The notes: generated by a model not told the origin, from the letters alone. DNA of 64,000 bases from Curtobacterium sp. MCLR17_007 (GCF_003234655.2 NZ_CP126271.1:2294001-2358000); one strand, 5' to 3'. Shown: positions 1-8,671, counted from the stretch's first letter. Numbers and translations: made by a program.

Positions 1-367
1 GCTTGTCACCGGCGACCGAGGGCTTGACGACCTGCTCGATCTGCTCCGGCGACGCGTACGGCGCCATCGCGCGCCAGGTTCCGTTGATGACGTGCACGAG
101 CATGCGGATCGAGGCGTGCGACCGCGACACGATCTCCATGACCTCGAGGTAGCGCGAGAACGGGATGTCCCGCCCGCCGAGCTCGGCCGGTGCGGCGAGG
201 CTGAGCCAGCCCAGCTCCTTGAGCTCCTGGAACAACTCGGGCGCGACCTGACCGGTGCGCTCGATCTCGTTCGCCCAGTCCTCACCGCGGCCGCGGACCC
301 ACGCCGTGACCTCCGCCTTGAGCTCGGCGAAGTCCTGCTCGGCCGCCGTTTCCATGACCATCGTCAT
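1..367 (-). CDS. acyl-CoA dehydrogenase, N-terminal part (cut by window edge)
   Basis: Reading leftward from 367 the frame stays open to the window edge and encodes about 122 residues starting MTMVMETAAEQDFAELKAEV. The helical N-terminal domain of flavin-dependent acyl-CoA dehydrogenases is recognisable: a segment ELKELGWLSLAAPAELGG followed by a region with SRSHASIRMLVHV and the segment PYASPEQIEQ. These enzymes oxidise acyl-CoA esters at the alpha-beta bond using FAD. The ATG overlaps the TGA of the upstream fused EPSPS-like/acyl-CoA ligase gene by 4 bp (ATGA), so the two are almost certainly co-translated and act in one pathway. The catalytic base and the FAD-binding C-terminal domain lie outside the window, so the substrate cannot be judged. 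By context it may act on a cyclohexene- or cyclohexadiene-carboxyl-CoA. Confidence 0.85.
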   Translation of the reverse strand, partial: MTMVMETAAEQDFAELKAEVTAWVRGRGEDWANEIERTGQVAPELFQELKELGWLSLAAPAELGGRDIPFSRYLEVMEIVSRSHASIRMLVHVINGTWRAMAPYASPEQIEQVVKPSVAGDK

Positions 368-3300
368 CGTTCGTTCTCCTTCATCGCGACGAGCGCCGCA
401 GCCTGCTCGCGCAGGACGTTCTTCTGGACCTTGCCGACCGCGTTGCGGGGCAGTTCGTCGATGTATTCCAAGCGCTCCGGCCAGTAGTACTTGCTGACGC
501 CGGCGTGCTCGAGGTACCGCTGCATGCCCGCGAAGTCGAGCGACTCGTCGGCCCGTGCGGACACGACGTACGCGCACGCCCGCTCCCCCAGGCGCTCGTC
601 GGGCATCGCCACGATGGCGACGTCGGTGACGAGCGGGTGCTGGTACAGCAGGTTCTCGATCTCGACCACGGGGATCTTCTCGCCACCGCGGTTGATGACG
701 TCCTTGACGCGCCCGGTGATCGACAGGAAGCCCTTCGCGTCGACCTTCGCCAGGTCGCCGGTGCGGTACCAGCCGTCCTCGGTGAAGACGTCGTCGGTCA
801 GGTCGGGCCGGTCGAGATACCCGTCGAACATGGTCGGCGAGTGCAGTTCGTAGTTGCCCTCGGTGCCCGCCGGCAGCTCGTTGCCCTCGTCGTCGACGAT
901 GCGGATCCGGGTGCCGGGCAGTGCCCGTCCGTCGTGACCGTAGGCGTCAGCGGGGTCGTCGGTGGGGCTCGAGAGCGCGCCGAGGCACGTCTCGCTGGTG
1001 CCGAACGCACCGAGGATGGCGGTGCCGAGGACCGTCGCCGCACGCTGGGCGAGCGCCCGCGGCACGGCGGCACCGGTCGGGACGAAGACCCGGAGGGACT
1101 CCGGTGCCGGTGCACCCGCTTCGACCAGGTCGACCAGGTCGGTCAGGAACGGCGTCGCACACTGCACGAAGGTCGCCCGTGCCGCCCCGAAGGCCTGCTC
1201 GAGCGCGGCCCGGCCGTCCCACACGGGCTGGATGACCTGCGCCGCGCCGAGCCGGAACGCCAGCAGCATGCCGTACAGGAAGCCGGTCTGGTGCGCCAGG
1301 GGCGACGGGATGTAGATCCGGTCGTCCTTCGTCAGGCCGGACTGCGCCACGTGCATCGCGGTCGCCAGCCCGAGCGTTCGGTGCGGGTGCTGGACGCCCT
1401 TCGGCTCGCCGGTGGTGCCCGACGTGAACAGCAGCTGGCAGATGTCGTCGGCCGTCGGTGCGTGCGAGCGGATCTGTTCGACGTCGACCTGGACGGAGCC
1501 GAGTGCGGTGTCCCAGTAGCGCCAGTTCCACTCGCTCGCGGCCACCCGCTCGGAGGCATCGGCGGGCAGTGGCGGCTGGTTGGTCGGGATGTCGCCCTGT
1601 CCCCGGGCCTCGGAGCGGATGACGACGACGTGCTCGACACTGAGTCGGCGCTTCTGTGCGCGCGCCTCGTCGAACACGTCGAGCAGCTCCAGGGCCGGGC
1701 GGCGTTTGCGGAACACGTTCGGCAGGAACACCACGCGCGCCCGCGACCGAGCGAGCGTCATCGTGGTCTCGCGCGGGCCGAACACCGGCATGATCGGCGT
1801 GGCGACCGCGCCGATCTGGATCGCCCCGAGGGTGATCGAGACGAACTCGCGCCAGTTCGGCAGCTGCATCGCGACGGACTCGCCGCGCCGCACGCCGAGT
1901 TCGAGCAGCAGCGCGGAGACCTTGTCGGCCTCGTCCTGCAGCTCGCGCCAGGTGGTCTCGACCGGCTCGGGGCCGCCGACCTCGATGACCGCCAGGCCGT
2001 CGGGCTCGGTGTCAGCGAGCGCGCGGACCTTCTCGCTGAGCACCAGCGGATCGGCGTCGACACCGGTGAGCTCGGGCAGGTCGACGGACGGGGCAGCCGT
2101 CGTGGTGTCCTCGCCCAGGTCGGTCGGCTGGTCGGACAGACGCGCGCGGTCAGCGCGGTCGTCGGCCACGGCATCGTCGGCGAGCGCGTCGCCGACCTCC
2201 ATGTCGAGGCCGACGGAGTTCATCGCCTCGAGGAAGGTCGGGTACGAGATCCGGTAGGCCCGGGGGTAGGTGAGGGCAGACGCACCGTCGGCCCTCGACG
2301 CGGCGACGGCGAGGGACATGAGGACGCGGTGGTCGTTGAACGAGGACATCGACGCCCCGCGCAGTCCGCCCGCGCCGACGCCGGTGACCCGGAGCTCGTC
2401 GGCGCCCTGCTCGGCGCGTCCGCCCATCCGGTTCAGCTGGAGCATCGCCGCGACGCGGTCGGACTCCTTGAGCCGGATGTGCGCCACGTTCCACAGCCGG
2501 GTCGTGCCCTCGGCGAAGGTCGCCATGGTGGACAGCACCGGCAGCAGGTCCGGGATGGGCTGGCAGTCGATGTCGAGGGGCCGGAGCGGGGAGCCGTCGT
2601 GCTCGATGCGCACGAAGCCGGTCTCCTCGTCGATGCGCATCGGCACGCCCATGGCCGTCGCGAGGTCGAGGAACTCGCTCTCGGGGTGGTCCGTGTCGGC
2701 GGTGCGGAACGACGTCATCCCCCGCAGCAACACGTCCGACTGGCGGATGGCCGCGGCGGCGATGCCGAAGGCGGCCGAGCCGATGTCCGGTGGGATGACG
2801 TAGTTGTGGGGAGTCGCCTGCTGGTTTGCCGGGATCCGGTACTCCAGCCAGTCGTCCGAGACCTCGACCCGCAGGCCGAACTGCCGCATCATCCGCACGG
2901 TCAGCTCGACGTAGGGCTGTTCGTTGAGACGCCCGCCGGTGATGTGGATGCGGGTCTCCTGCTCGGCGAAGGGTGCCACGAGCAGGAGGCCCGAGATCCA
3001 CTGGGAGAGCGTGCCGGCGATCTGCACGTCACCACCGCGCGGACGCTTCGGCTGGACGGTGACGGGCGGGCAGTCGTTCGTCGCCTCGAGCTCGATCCCC
3101 ATCTGGGTGAGCGAGGTCAGCAGCGCCTTGATCGGCCGGCGCTGGAAGTACTTCATGCCCGACAGCGTCATCGGCTTGTCCGCCAGGGACGCCAGGCCCG
3201 TCATGAAGTAGAGCGTGGTCCCCGAGGACCCCATGTTGAGGATGCCGTCGGCACCACGGGATCCGTGGTCGACGACGTCGGTGGCTTCGTACCGTCCGCC

Positions 3301-3528
3301 CAGACCGGTGACGTGGTACTCGTTGCCGCGGCGCCTGATGTCGACCCCGAGGGCACGCAGCGCGCCGACGGTCCACTCGACCTGCCGCGTCGTGCTGACC
3401 CCGGAGACGATGCTCGTGCCGCGTGCCAACGACGCCAGGACGAGCGCTCGGTGTGCGTGGTACTTGGAGACGGGGATGTCGAGTTCCCCGATGAGCGGTG
3501 CGGACGTACCGCGCACGACCAGCTGCAT
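364..3528 (-). CDS. EPSP synthase-like / acyl-CoA ligase fusion, probable cyclohexanecarboxyl-CoA pathway enzyme
   Basis: A 1054-residue protein with two complete domains. Residues 1-445 resemble EPSP synthase (AroA): IPVSKYHAHRALVLASLA with Lys22, GSSGTTLYFMTG near 100-110, PIPDLLPVL with Asp327, RLKESDR with Glu355, and FNDHR near 397-401. Residues 480-1054 are an AMP-forming acyl-CoA ligase: LLFTSGTTGEPKGV (699-712), GAFGTSET, YRTGDLA, GRVKDVINRGGEKIP and a C-terminal PRNAVGKVQK lysine. By eye, two EPSP synthase PEP-site residues (E. coli Arg100 and Lys411) are replaced, so ordinary EPSP synthesis is doubtful. From memory, the ansatrienin (ansJ, ansK) and phoslactomycin (plmJK, fused) loci use such proteins to turn shikimate into cyclohexanecarboxyl-CoA. 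The first ATG with a ribosome site (GGGAATGAGG) is at 3528. It is coupled to the following acyl-CoA dehydrogenase. Domain calls are certain; the pathway is inferred. Confidence 0.9.
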   Translation of the reverse strand: MQLVVRGTSAPLIGELDIPVSKYHAHRALVLASLARGTSIVSGVSTTRQVEWTVGALRALGVDIRRRGNEYHVTGLGGRYEATDVVDHGSRGADGILNMGSSGTTLYFMTGLASLADKPMTLSGMKYFQRRPIKALLTSLTQMGIELEATNDCPPVTVQPKRPRGGDVQIAGTLSQWISGLLLVAPFAEQETRIHITGGRLNEQPYVELTVRMMRQFGLRVEVSDDWLEYRIPANQQATPHNYVIPPDIGSAAFGIAAAAIRQSDVLLRGMTSFRTADTDHPESEFLDLATAMGVPMRIDEETGFVRIEHDGSPLRPLDIDCQPIPDLLPVLSTMATFAEGTTRLWNVAHIRLKESDRVAAMLQLNRMGGRAEQGADELRVTGVGAGGLRGASMSSFNDHRVLMSLAVAASRADGASALTYPRAYRISYPTFLEAMNSVGLDMEVGDALADDAVADDRADRARLSDQPTDLGEDTTTAAPSVDLPELTGVDADPLVLSEKVRALADTEPDGLAVIEVGGPEPVETTWRELQDEADKVSALLLELGVRRGESVAMQLPNWREFVSITLGAIQIGAVATPIMPVFGPRETTMTLARSRARVVFLPNVFRKRRPALELLDVFDEARAQKRRLSVEHVVVIRSEARGQGDIPTNQPPLPADASERVAASEWNWRYWDTALGSVQVDVEQIRSHAPTADDICQLLFTSGTTGEPKGVQHPHRTLGLATAMHVAQSGLTKDDRIYIPSPLAHQTGFLYGMLLAFRLGAAQVIQPVWDGRAALEQAFGAARATFVQCATPFLTDLVDLVEAGAPAPESLRVFVPTGAAVPRALAQRAATVLGTAILGAFGTSETCLGALSSPTDDPADAYGHDGRALPGTRIRIVDDEGNELPAGTEGNYELHSPTMFDGYLDRPDLTDDVFTEDGWYRTGDLAKVDAKGFLSITGRVKDVINRGGEKIPVVEIENLLYQHPLVTDVAIVAMPDERLGERACAYVVSARADESLDFAGMQRYLEHAGVSKYYWPERLEYIDELPRNAVGKVQKNVLREQAAALVAMKENER

Positions 3529-3649
3529 GCGTACCTCATTCCCTGTCAGACGCGCTTCTACGGTATCCCCGGTGGACAAGTGCTGAGAACCGGAACCGCA
3601 CGATCGGGACAGGTGTTCGTTGTGCGTGTCCGACAAGGAGCCGGGCAGG

Positions 3650-4789
3650 ATGTACAGCATGGACATCCGCTTCACCGAGTCCCGCCCGTCGACGATCGGC
3701 GTCGAGTGGGAGCTCCCGCTGGTCGACCGGCACACCGGCGACCTCGCACCCCGTGCGCCCGCGGTCATCGCCGCCGTGCACGAACGCCTCGGCAGTCGCG
3801 AGAAGGTCACCGAGGAACTCCTGACCAACACGGTCGAGGTCGTCACCGGTGTGCACGACACCGTGTCGGGCGCGACCGCGGAGCTGTCCGACACGATCAC
3901 CCAGGTGATCGACGCCGCGGCACCGCTCGACGCCCAGGTGATGTGCTCCGGCACCCACCCGTTCGCCGTGTGGGACCAGCAGGAGATCACCCCGGACAGC
4001 GAGCACTACACGACGCTGATCGACCGGACCCGCTGGTGGGGACGGCAGATGCTCATCTGGGGCGTGCACGTGCACGTCGGCATCGACGACCGCGACAAGG
4101 CGATCCCGATCATGAACGCCATGCTCGCGTACGTCCCGCACCTGCAGGCGTTCACGGCGTCGAGCCCGTTCTGGGGCGGCACCGACACCGGCTACGCGTC
4201 GAACCGCGCGCTCATGTTCCAGCAGCTGCCCACCGGCGGCCTGCCCCCGCAGCTCGGTGCGTGGGCGAACTTCGAAGAGGTCGTCAGCGACCTGACGCAC
4301 ACCGGAGTGATCGACGACGTCAAGGACCTGCGCTGGGACATCCGCCCCTCGCCGGGATGGGGGACGCTCGAGAACCGCGTCTCCGACGGCCTGTCGACGC
4401 TGCACGAGGTCGGGGCGGTCACGGCGCTGGTGCAGTGCCTGGTCACGGCCTGCTCGGATCGACTCGACGCGGGCGAGACGCTGCCCACGATGCAGCCCTG
4501 GTTCATCCGCGAGAACAAGTGGCGCGCCGCCCGCTACGGCATGGAGGCGGAGATCATCACGAACGTCGCCGGTGACGAACGACTCGTGACCGACGAGGTG
4601 CACGACCTGGTCGGCCGGCTCGACCCGATCGCCGAACGGCTCGGCTGCGTCGACGAGCTGCACCACCTCGACACCATGATCGAGCGCGGGGCGTCGTACC
4701 AGCGCCAGCTCGCGGTCGCGCAGCAGCACGGCGGGGACCTGCGCGAGGTCGTCCGCCACCTGGTGACGGAGTTCACCGACTCCCTCTGA
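3650..4789 (+). CDS. carboxylate-amine ligase, glutamate-cysteine ligase type 2 (YbdK) family
   Basis: 379 residues, the usual length for the GCS2/YbdK family of ATP-dependent carboxylate-amine ligases. The family N-terminal motif GVEWELPLVD (metal/ATP-binding Glu residues) is followed by EELLTNTVEVVTGVH, HPFAVWDQQ and the His-rich strand WGVHVHVGIDD. ENKWRAARYG lies in the C-terminal half. Members ligate glutamate to cysteine or a related amine; actinobacterial members may feed mycothiol-era thiol or other metabolism, so the true substrate is open. AAGGAG at 3635-3640 lies 9 nt before the ATG at 3650; a second in-frame ATG follows at 3659. It is divergent from the fused gene, with 121 bp between starts. 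Two long hairpins follow its stop codon. Confidence 0.88.
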   Translation: MYSMDIRFTESRPSTIGVEWELPLVDRHTGDLAPRAPAVIAAVHERLGSREKVTEELLTNTVEVVTGVHDTVSGATAELSDTITQVIDAAAPLDAQVMCSGTHPFAVWDQQEITPDSEHYTTLIDRTRWWGRQMLIWGVHVHVGIDDRDKAIPIMNAMLAYVPHLQAFTASSPFWGGTDTGYASNRALMFQQLPTGGLPPQLGAWANFEEVVSDLTHTGVIDDVKDLRWDIRPSPGWGTLENRVSDGLSTLHEVGAVTALVQCLVTACSDRLDAGETLPTMQPWFIRENKWRAARYGMEAEIITNVAGDERLVTDEVHDLVGRLDPIAERLGCVDELHHLDTMIERGASYQRQLAVAQQHGGDLREVVRHLVTEFTDSL

Positions 4790-4815
4790 CGCTGGCGGGT
4801 CGTTTCACGCAGAGG

Positions 4816-4872
4816 AAGTCGAATCGCGCGGAGGTGGTCGAAAGTCTCGACCCCCTCCGCGCGATTCGACTT
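4816..4872. terminator. long hairpin downstream of carboxylate-amine ligase
   Basis: An inverted repeat with 19-bp arms (AAGTCGAATCGCGCGGAGG and its complement) separated by 19 bp, which hold a further small dyad (GTCGA/TCGAC). It lies between two convergent genes just after the ligase stop, so it can act on both strands. There is no T-run. Confidence 0.6.
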
Positions 4873-4916
4873 TCCAGCGCACACCTGATGGGAACGAACG
4901 CGCGTCACCAGACGAC

Positions 4917-4958
4917 GGACGGGAGGCCCGGTGCCAGCTGGCACCGGGCCTCCCGTCT
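4917..4958. terminator. palindromic terminator of the GGGAGGCCCGGTGCCAGCTG family
   Basis: A perfect 40-bp palindrome (4918-4957), centre CCAGCTGG, between the convergent ligase and ffh genes. The same core recurs at 8634, 11045 and 32238, and in variant form elsewhere. A GC-rich perfect hairpin without a T-run fits a bidirectional actinobacterial terminator. Confidence 0.75.
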
Positions 4959-4973
4959 GTGGAGGTGGTCGCG

Positions 4974-6524
4974 TCAGCGACCCAGGAACTTCTGCAGGCT
5001 CGCCAGCTCTTCCTCTGTGGGCGCCTTGCCGTTCTTGCCCGCACCCAGTCCGAGACCGGAGCCCTGCTGGGCCTGCTGCGGCGCCGCGGAGGCCCCGGCG
5101 GCGAGTGCCGCGCGCTTGGCCGGGTTGCCGACCTTGGCCTTCTTCTTGCCGCCCTGCTGCTGCTTCTTGCCCCCGTGCATGCCCGGGATCGGACCCATGC
5201 CGGGCATCTGCGGCACACCGCCGCGTGCGACGGTCTTCATCATCTTGGCCGCCTGCTCGAAGCGGTTGACGAGCTGGTTGACCTCGGTGACGGTCGAGCC
5301 AGCACCCTTGGCGATGCGGAGACGGCGCGAGCCGTTGAGCAGCTTCGGCAGCTCGCGCTCCTGCGGGGTCATGGACTGGATGATCGCCTCGGTGCGCACG
5401 ATCTCGCGCTCGTCGAAGTTGTCGAGCGCCTCGCGCATGCCCTTCGCGCCCGGGAGCATCCCGAGCATGCCCTTGATCGAGCCGGCCTTGCGCAGCTGCT
5501 GCATCTGCTGCAGGAAGTCGTTCAGCGTGAAGTTGTCGGTCGCGATCTTGTCCGCGACCTTGCGCGCCTCTTCCTCGTCGAAGGCGCCCTGCGCCTGCTC
5601 GATGAGGGACAGGATGTCACCGAGGTCGAGGATGCGGCTCGCCATGCGGTCCGGGTGGAACGGCTCGAAGTCGTCGAGGCCCTCACCGGTGGAGGCGAAC
5701 ATGATCGGGCGCCCCGTGATCGAGGCCACCGACAGGGCCGCACCACCGCGGGCGTCGCCGTCGAGCTTCGAGAGCACGACACCGGTGAAGTCGACGCCCT
5801 CCTGGAAGGCGCGGGCCGTCGTGACGGCGTCCTGACCGATCATCGCGTCGATGACGAACAGGACCTCGTCCGGGTCGACGGCCTTGCGGATGTTCGCCGC
5901 CTGCTTCATGAGCTCGGCGTCGACGCCGAGGCGACCGGCCGTGTCCACGATGACGGTGTCGTACTGCTGGTCGACCGCGGCCTTGATGGCGTTCTTCGCG
6001 ACCTTGACCGGGTCGCCGACGCCGTTGCCGGGCTCGGGGGCGAAGACGTGCACGCCGGCCTGTTCGCCGACGACCTGCAGCTGCTGCACCGCGTTGGGGC
6101 GCTGGAGGTCCGCCGCGACGAGCATCGGGGTGTGGCCGTCCTTCTTGAGCCACTTGCCGAGCTTGCCCGCGAGGGTGGTCTTGCCGGCGCCCTGCAGGCC
6201 CGCGAGCATGATGACCGTCGGCGGGCGCTTGGCGAACTCGAGTCGACGCTGCTGTCCGCCGAGGATGCCGACGAGTTCCTCGTTGACGATCTGGACGACC
6301 TGCTGTGCGGGGTTCAGCGCGCGGTTGACCTCGTCGGAGAGTGCACGCTCGCGCACCGATGCGGTGAAGGCCTTGACGACCTCGAGCGCGACGTCCGCGT
6401 CGAGCAGTGCCCGGCGGATCTCGCGGACGGTGCCGTCCACGTCCGACGGGGAGAGCCGTCCCTTCGTCCGCAGGTTGCGGAAGGTCTCGGTCAGCCGATC
6501 AGAGAGGGATCCGAATTGCGCCAT
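4974..6524 (-). CDS. ffh: signal recognition particle protein Ffh
   Basis: 516 residues in standard Ffh order: helical N domain (1-95), G domain with the P-loop AGLQGAGKTT near 108-117, DTAGR near 195 and LSKLDGDARGG near 250, then the methionine-rich M domain with NGSRRLRIAKGAGSTVTEVN. The C-terminal tail has MPGMGPIPGMHGGKK and a lysine/alanine-rich end. It binds signal peptides and 4.5S RNA and docks on FtsY, which lies at 8903-9772. The ATG at 6524 sits inside the first copy of a 57-bp tandem repeat. A TAAGAT -10 element ends 9 nt upstream, and there is no Shine-Dalgarno, so the message is probably leaderless or nearly so. Confidence 0.98.
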   Translation of the reverse strand: MAQFGSLSDRLTETFRNLRTKGRLSPSDVDGTVREIRRALLDADVALEVVKAFTASVRERALSDEVNRALNPAQQVVQIVNEELVGILGGQQRRLEFAKRPPTVIMLAGLQGAGKTTLAGKLGKWLKKDGHTPMLVAADLQRPNAVQQLQVVGEQAGVHVFAPEPGNGVGDPVKVAKNAIKAAVDQQYDTVIVDTAGRLGVDAELMKQAANIRKAVDPDEVLFVIDAMIGQDAVTTARAFQEGVDFTGVVLSKLDGDARGGAALSVASITGRPIMFASTGEGLDDFEPFHPDRMASRILDLGDILSLIEQAQGAFDEEEARKVADKIATDNFTLNDFLQQMQQLRKAGSIKGMLGMLPGAKGMREALDNFDEREIVRTEAIIQSMTPQERELPKLLNGSRRLRIAKGAGSTVTEVNQLVNRFEQAAKMMKTVARGGVPQMPGMGPIPGMHGGKKQQQGGKKKAKVGNPAKRAALAAGASAAPQQAQQGSGLGLGAGKNGKAPTEEELASLQKFLGR

Positions 6525-6775
6525 GATCCGTCGATCTTACAGGGCCGAGTACCACAGGGATGCAGCGCCGGGTTGCGCCATGATCCGTCGATCTCACAGG
6601 GCCGAGTACCACAGGGATGCAGCGCCGGGTTGCGCCATGATCCGTCGATCTCACAGGGCCGAGTACCACAGGGATGCAGCGCCGGGTTGCGCCATGATCC
6701 GTCGATCTCACAGGGCCGAGTACCACAGGGATGCAGCGCCGGGTTGCGCCATAGTGCGTCGATTCTACAGGGCCG
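6518..6775 (-). repeat. five tandem 57-bp repeats carrying the ffh promoter and start codon
   Basis: Units begin at 6518, 6575, 6632, 6689 and 6746 with an exact 57-bp spacing; the fifth is partial and diverged. On the minus strand every unit contains ATGGCGCAA, identical to the first three ffh codons. The upstream copies, starting at 6752, 6695, 6638 and 6581, each encode a closed 14-codon ORF, MAQPGAASLWYSAL. A -10-like hexamer lies 9 nt before each ATG: TAGAAT in the outermost copy, TGAGAT in the middle copies and TAAGAT in the copy serving ffh. The array therefore duplicates the whole promoter-plus-start segment. Because 57 is a multiple of 3, another frame stays open across the array, but that looks incidental. 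Confidence 0.9.
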
Positions 6776-6809
6776 CGTCACGCCCGCCCCGCAGCATCGA
6801 GATCAGTTG

Positions 6810-6839
6810 TTGGACGGCGTCCAAGAACCGTCGTACGCT
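6810..6839 (+). promoter_or_regulatory. lipB promoter, probably leaderless
   Basis: A -35 TTGGAC (6810-6815), an 18-bp spacer and a -10 TACGCT (6834-6839), with the lipB ATG 6 nt further on. The distance places the transcription start at or next to the start codon. Confidence 0.65.
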
Positions 6840-6845
6840 CGGCAC

Positions 6846-7562
6846 ATGCCGGAACTCTTGGTCGTCCGACCACCGGGCCTGCTGGCGTACGCCGACGGGC
6901 TCGCCCTGCAGCGCACGCTGCACGCCGACGTCGTCGCGGGCCGCTCCCCCGGTGCCCTCGTCCTGTGCGAGCACCCGTCCGTGTACACCGCGGGACGCCG
7001 CACCGAGCCAGCGGACCTGCCGACGAACGGCGCCCCGGTGGTCGAGGTCGACCGTGGCGGCCGCATCACCTGGCACGGCCCGGGGCAGCTCGTCGCCTAC
7101 CCGATCGTCCGGCTCGTCGAGCCGCTCGACGTCGTCGCGTGGGTGCGCGACCTCGAGCAGGTCATCCTCGACGCGGCCGCGAGCGTCGGGGTCGTCGCCG
7201 AGCGGGTCGACGGCCGGAGCGGCGCCTGGGTGCACACCGCAGCGGGTGTGCACGCCAAGGTCGGCGCGATCGGCCTGCACGTCGCCGAGGGCGTGACGAG
7301 CCACGGCATCGCGGTCAACTGCGACAACGCGCTCGACGCCTACGGCGCGATCGTCCCTTGCGGCATCGCCGACGCGGGGGTCACGACCCTGACCGCGACG
7401 TCCGGGAGGCCCGTGACCGTGGACGGGATCGCCGCCGTGGTCGCATCCCGCGTCCAGGGCGCGGTCGACGGCATGCACGCCGGTCGCCGGATCGCGACGA
7501 GCACGACCGCCGGCACCAGCACGAGCACGACCCCCAGCACGAAGGAACGGATCCCCGCATGA
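6846..7562 (+). CDS. lipB: lipoyl(octanoyl) transferase LipB
   Basis: 238 residues. LipB moves octanoate from acyl carrier protein to lipoyl domains of 2-oxoacid dehydrogenases and the glycine cleavage H protein. The family block [17 protein letters not shown] (71-87) is intact, with the catalytic Lys138 ([10 protein letters not shown]) and Cys172 (GAIVPCGI). Residues after about 210 form a Ser/Thr-rich tail beyond the usual fold. The ATG at 6846 is 6 nt from the -10 element and has no ribosome site. The stop overlaps the lipA start (ATGA), coupling the transferase to the sulfur-inserting enzyme that follows. Confidence 0.97.
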   Translation: MPELLVVRPPGLLAYADGLALQRTLHADVVAGRSPGALVLCEHPSVYTAGRRTEPADLPTNGAPVVEVDRGGRITWHGPGQLVAYPIVRLVEPLDVVAWVRDLEQVILDAAASVGVVAERVDGRSGAWVHTAAGVHAKVGAIGLHVAEGVTSHGIAVNCDNALDAYGAIVPCGIADAGVTTLTATSGRPVTVDGIAAVVASRVQGAVDGMHAGRRIATSTTAGTSTSTTPSTKERIPA

Positions 7563-8542
7563 CCCTCGCCCCCGAAGGCCGCCGCATGCTCCGGGTCGAG
7601 GCCCGCAACGCCGAGACCCCGATCGAGACCAAACCCGCGTGGATCAAGACCCGCGCGACCCAGGGCCCGGAGTTCCGCGAGGTCTCGGCCCTGGTCAAGG
7701 ACAAGCAGCTGCACACCGTCTGCCAGGAGGCCGGCTGCCCGAACGTCTTCGAGTGCTGGGAGGACCGCGAGGCGACGTTCCTGATCGGCGGTTCCCAGTG
7801 CACGCGCCGCTGCGACTTCTGCCAGATCGACACCGGCAGGCCCGAACCACTCGACCGCGACGAACCCCGGCGCGTCGCCGACTCGGTCGCCGACATGGGC
7901 CTGCGCTACGCCACCGTCACCGGGGTGGCCCGTGACGACCTGGACGACGGGGGCGCCTGGCTGTACGCCGAGACCATCCGCGCGATCCACCGGCACTCCC
8001 CCGGCACCGGCGTCGAGATCCTGGTGCCGGACTTCAACGGCGACCCGGACCAGCTCGGTCAGGTGTTCGACGCCCGCCCCGAGGTCTTCGCCCACAACGT
8101 CGAGACCGTCTCGCGCATCTTCAGGCGCATCCGCCCGGCCTTCCGGTTCGAGCGCTCCCTCGACGTCATCACCCAGGGCCGCAACGCCGGGCTCGTGACG
8201 AAGTCGAACCTGATCCTCGGGATGGGCGAGGAGATCGCCGAGATCGAGGACGCCCTGCGACAGCTCCGCGACGCCGGCACGGACATCATCACGCTGACGC
8301 AGTACCTGCGTCCGTCACCCCGGCACCTGCCCGTGGCCCGGTGGGTCCGACCCGAGGAGTTCGTCCGGCTCCGGGAGCTCGCCGAGTCGATGGGCTTCGC
8401 GGGCGTGCTCGCCGGACCGCTCGTGCGTTCGTCGTACCGCGCCGGCCGCCTGTGGGCGCGCGCCACCGTGGCACGCGGCGGCACCGTCCCCGCGCACCTG
8501 GCCCACCTGGTGGACGCCCCGGTCGGCCGCCAGGCGGTCTGA
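7559..8542 (+). CDS. lipA: lipoyl synthase LipA
   Basis: 327 residues. A radical SAM enzyme that inserts two sulfurs into protein-bound octanoyl groups. Both iron-sulfur cluster ligand sets are present: the auxiliary cluster Cys55, Cys60 and Cys66 ([12 protein letters not shown]) and the radical [11 protein letters not shown] motif at 81-88. The C-terminal RSSY motif, whose Ser ligates the auxiliary cluster, is at about 290-293. It starts inside the last lipB codons by a 4-bp overlap. A perfect palindromic hairpin follows about 90 bp after the stop. Confidence 0.98.
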   Translation: MTLAPEGRRMLRVEARNAETPIETKPAWIKTRATQGPEFREVSALVKDKQLHTVCQEAGCPNVFECWEDREATFLIGGSQCTRRCDFCQIDTGRPEPLDRDEPRRVADSVADMGLRYATVTGVARDDLDDGGAWLYAETIRAIHRHSPGTGVEILVPDFNGDPDQLGQVFDARPEVFAHNVETVSRIFRRIRPAFRFERSLDVITQGRNAGLVTKSNLILGMGEEIAEIEDALRQLRDAGTDIITLTQYLRPSPRHLPVARWVRPEEFVRLRELAESMGFAGVLAGPLVRSSYRAGRLWARATVARGGTVPAHLAHLVDAPVGRQAV

Positions 8543-8633
8543 CCGGCACGGAAGCGACAGCGCGCGGCCATCTGCGCGTCGCGAACCGACCTGCGGCGTC
8601 GCTTCCGGTGCACGGGCGCGACCAGGACGACGA

Positions 8634-8671
8634 ACGGGAGGCACGGTGCCAGCTGGCACCGTGCCTCCCGT
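8634..8671. terminator. palindromic terminator between lipA and a small membrane gene
   Basis: A perfect 38-bp palindrome, arms ACGGGAGGCACGGTGCCAG, same family as at 4917 with A for C at one position on one arm and the matching change on the other. The paired substitution keeps the stem, so the hairpin itself appears to be selected. It lies between convergent genes. Confidence 0.75.

Noticed and set aside
364..3528. Reading the first domain as housekeeping aroA
   Set aside because: It is fused to an acyl-CoA ligase, coupled to an acyl-CoA dehydrogenase, and lacks residues needed to bind PEP. A normal aroA is expected elsewhere in the genome.
505..4575. Very long plus-strand reading frame opposite the fused gene and through the ligase
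   Set aside because: It is the GC-rich shadow of real genes. The opposite strand encodes two intact, motif-complete domains and the frame has no recognisable domain.
6491..6781. A 19-residue periodic protein or a CRISPR-like array at the ffh start
   Set aside because: The repeats are contiguous with no spacers, and the open frames result from a 57-bp unit being a multiple of three. The start codon and promoter arrangement of ffh explains the array better.
4790..6900. A 4.5S SRP RNA gene next to ffh
   Set aside because: No GGAA tetraloop hairpin with the conserved symmetric loop was seen; the structures here are the terminator palindromes and the 57-bp repeats.
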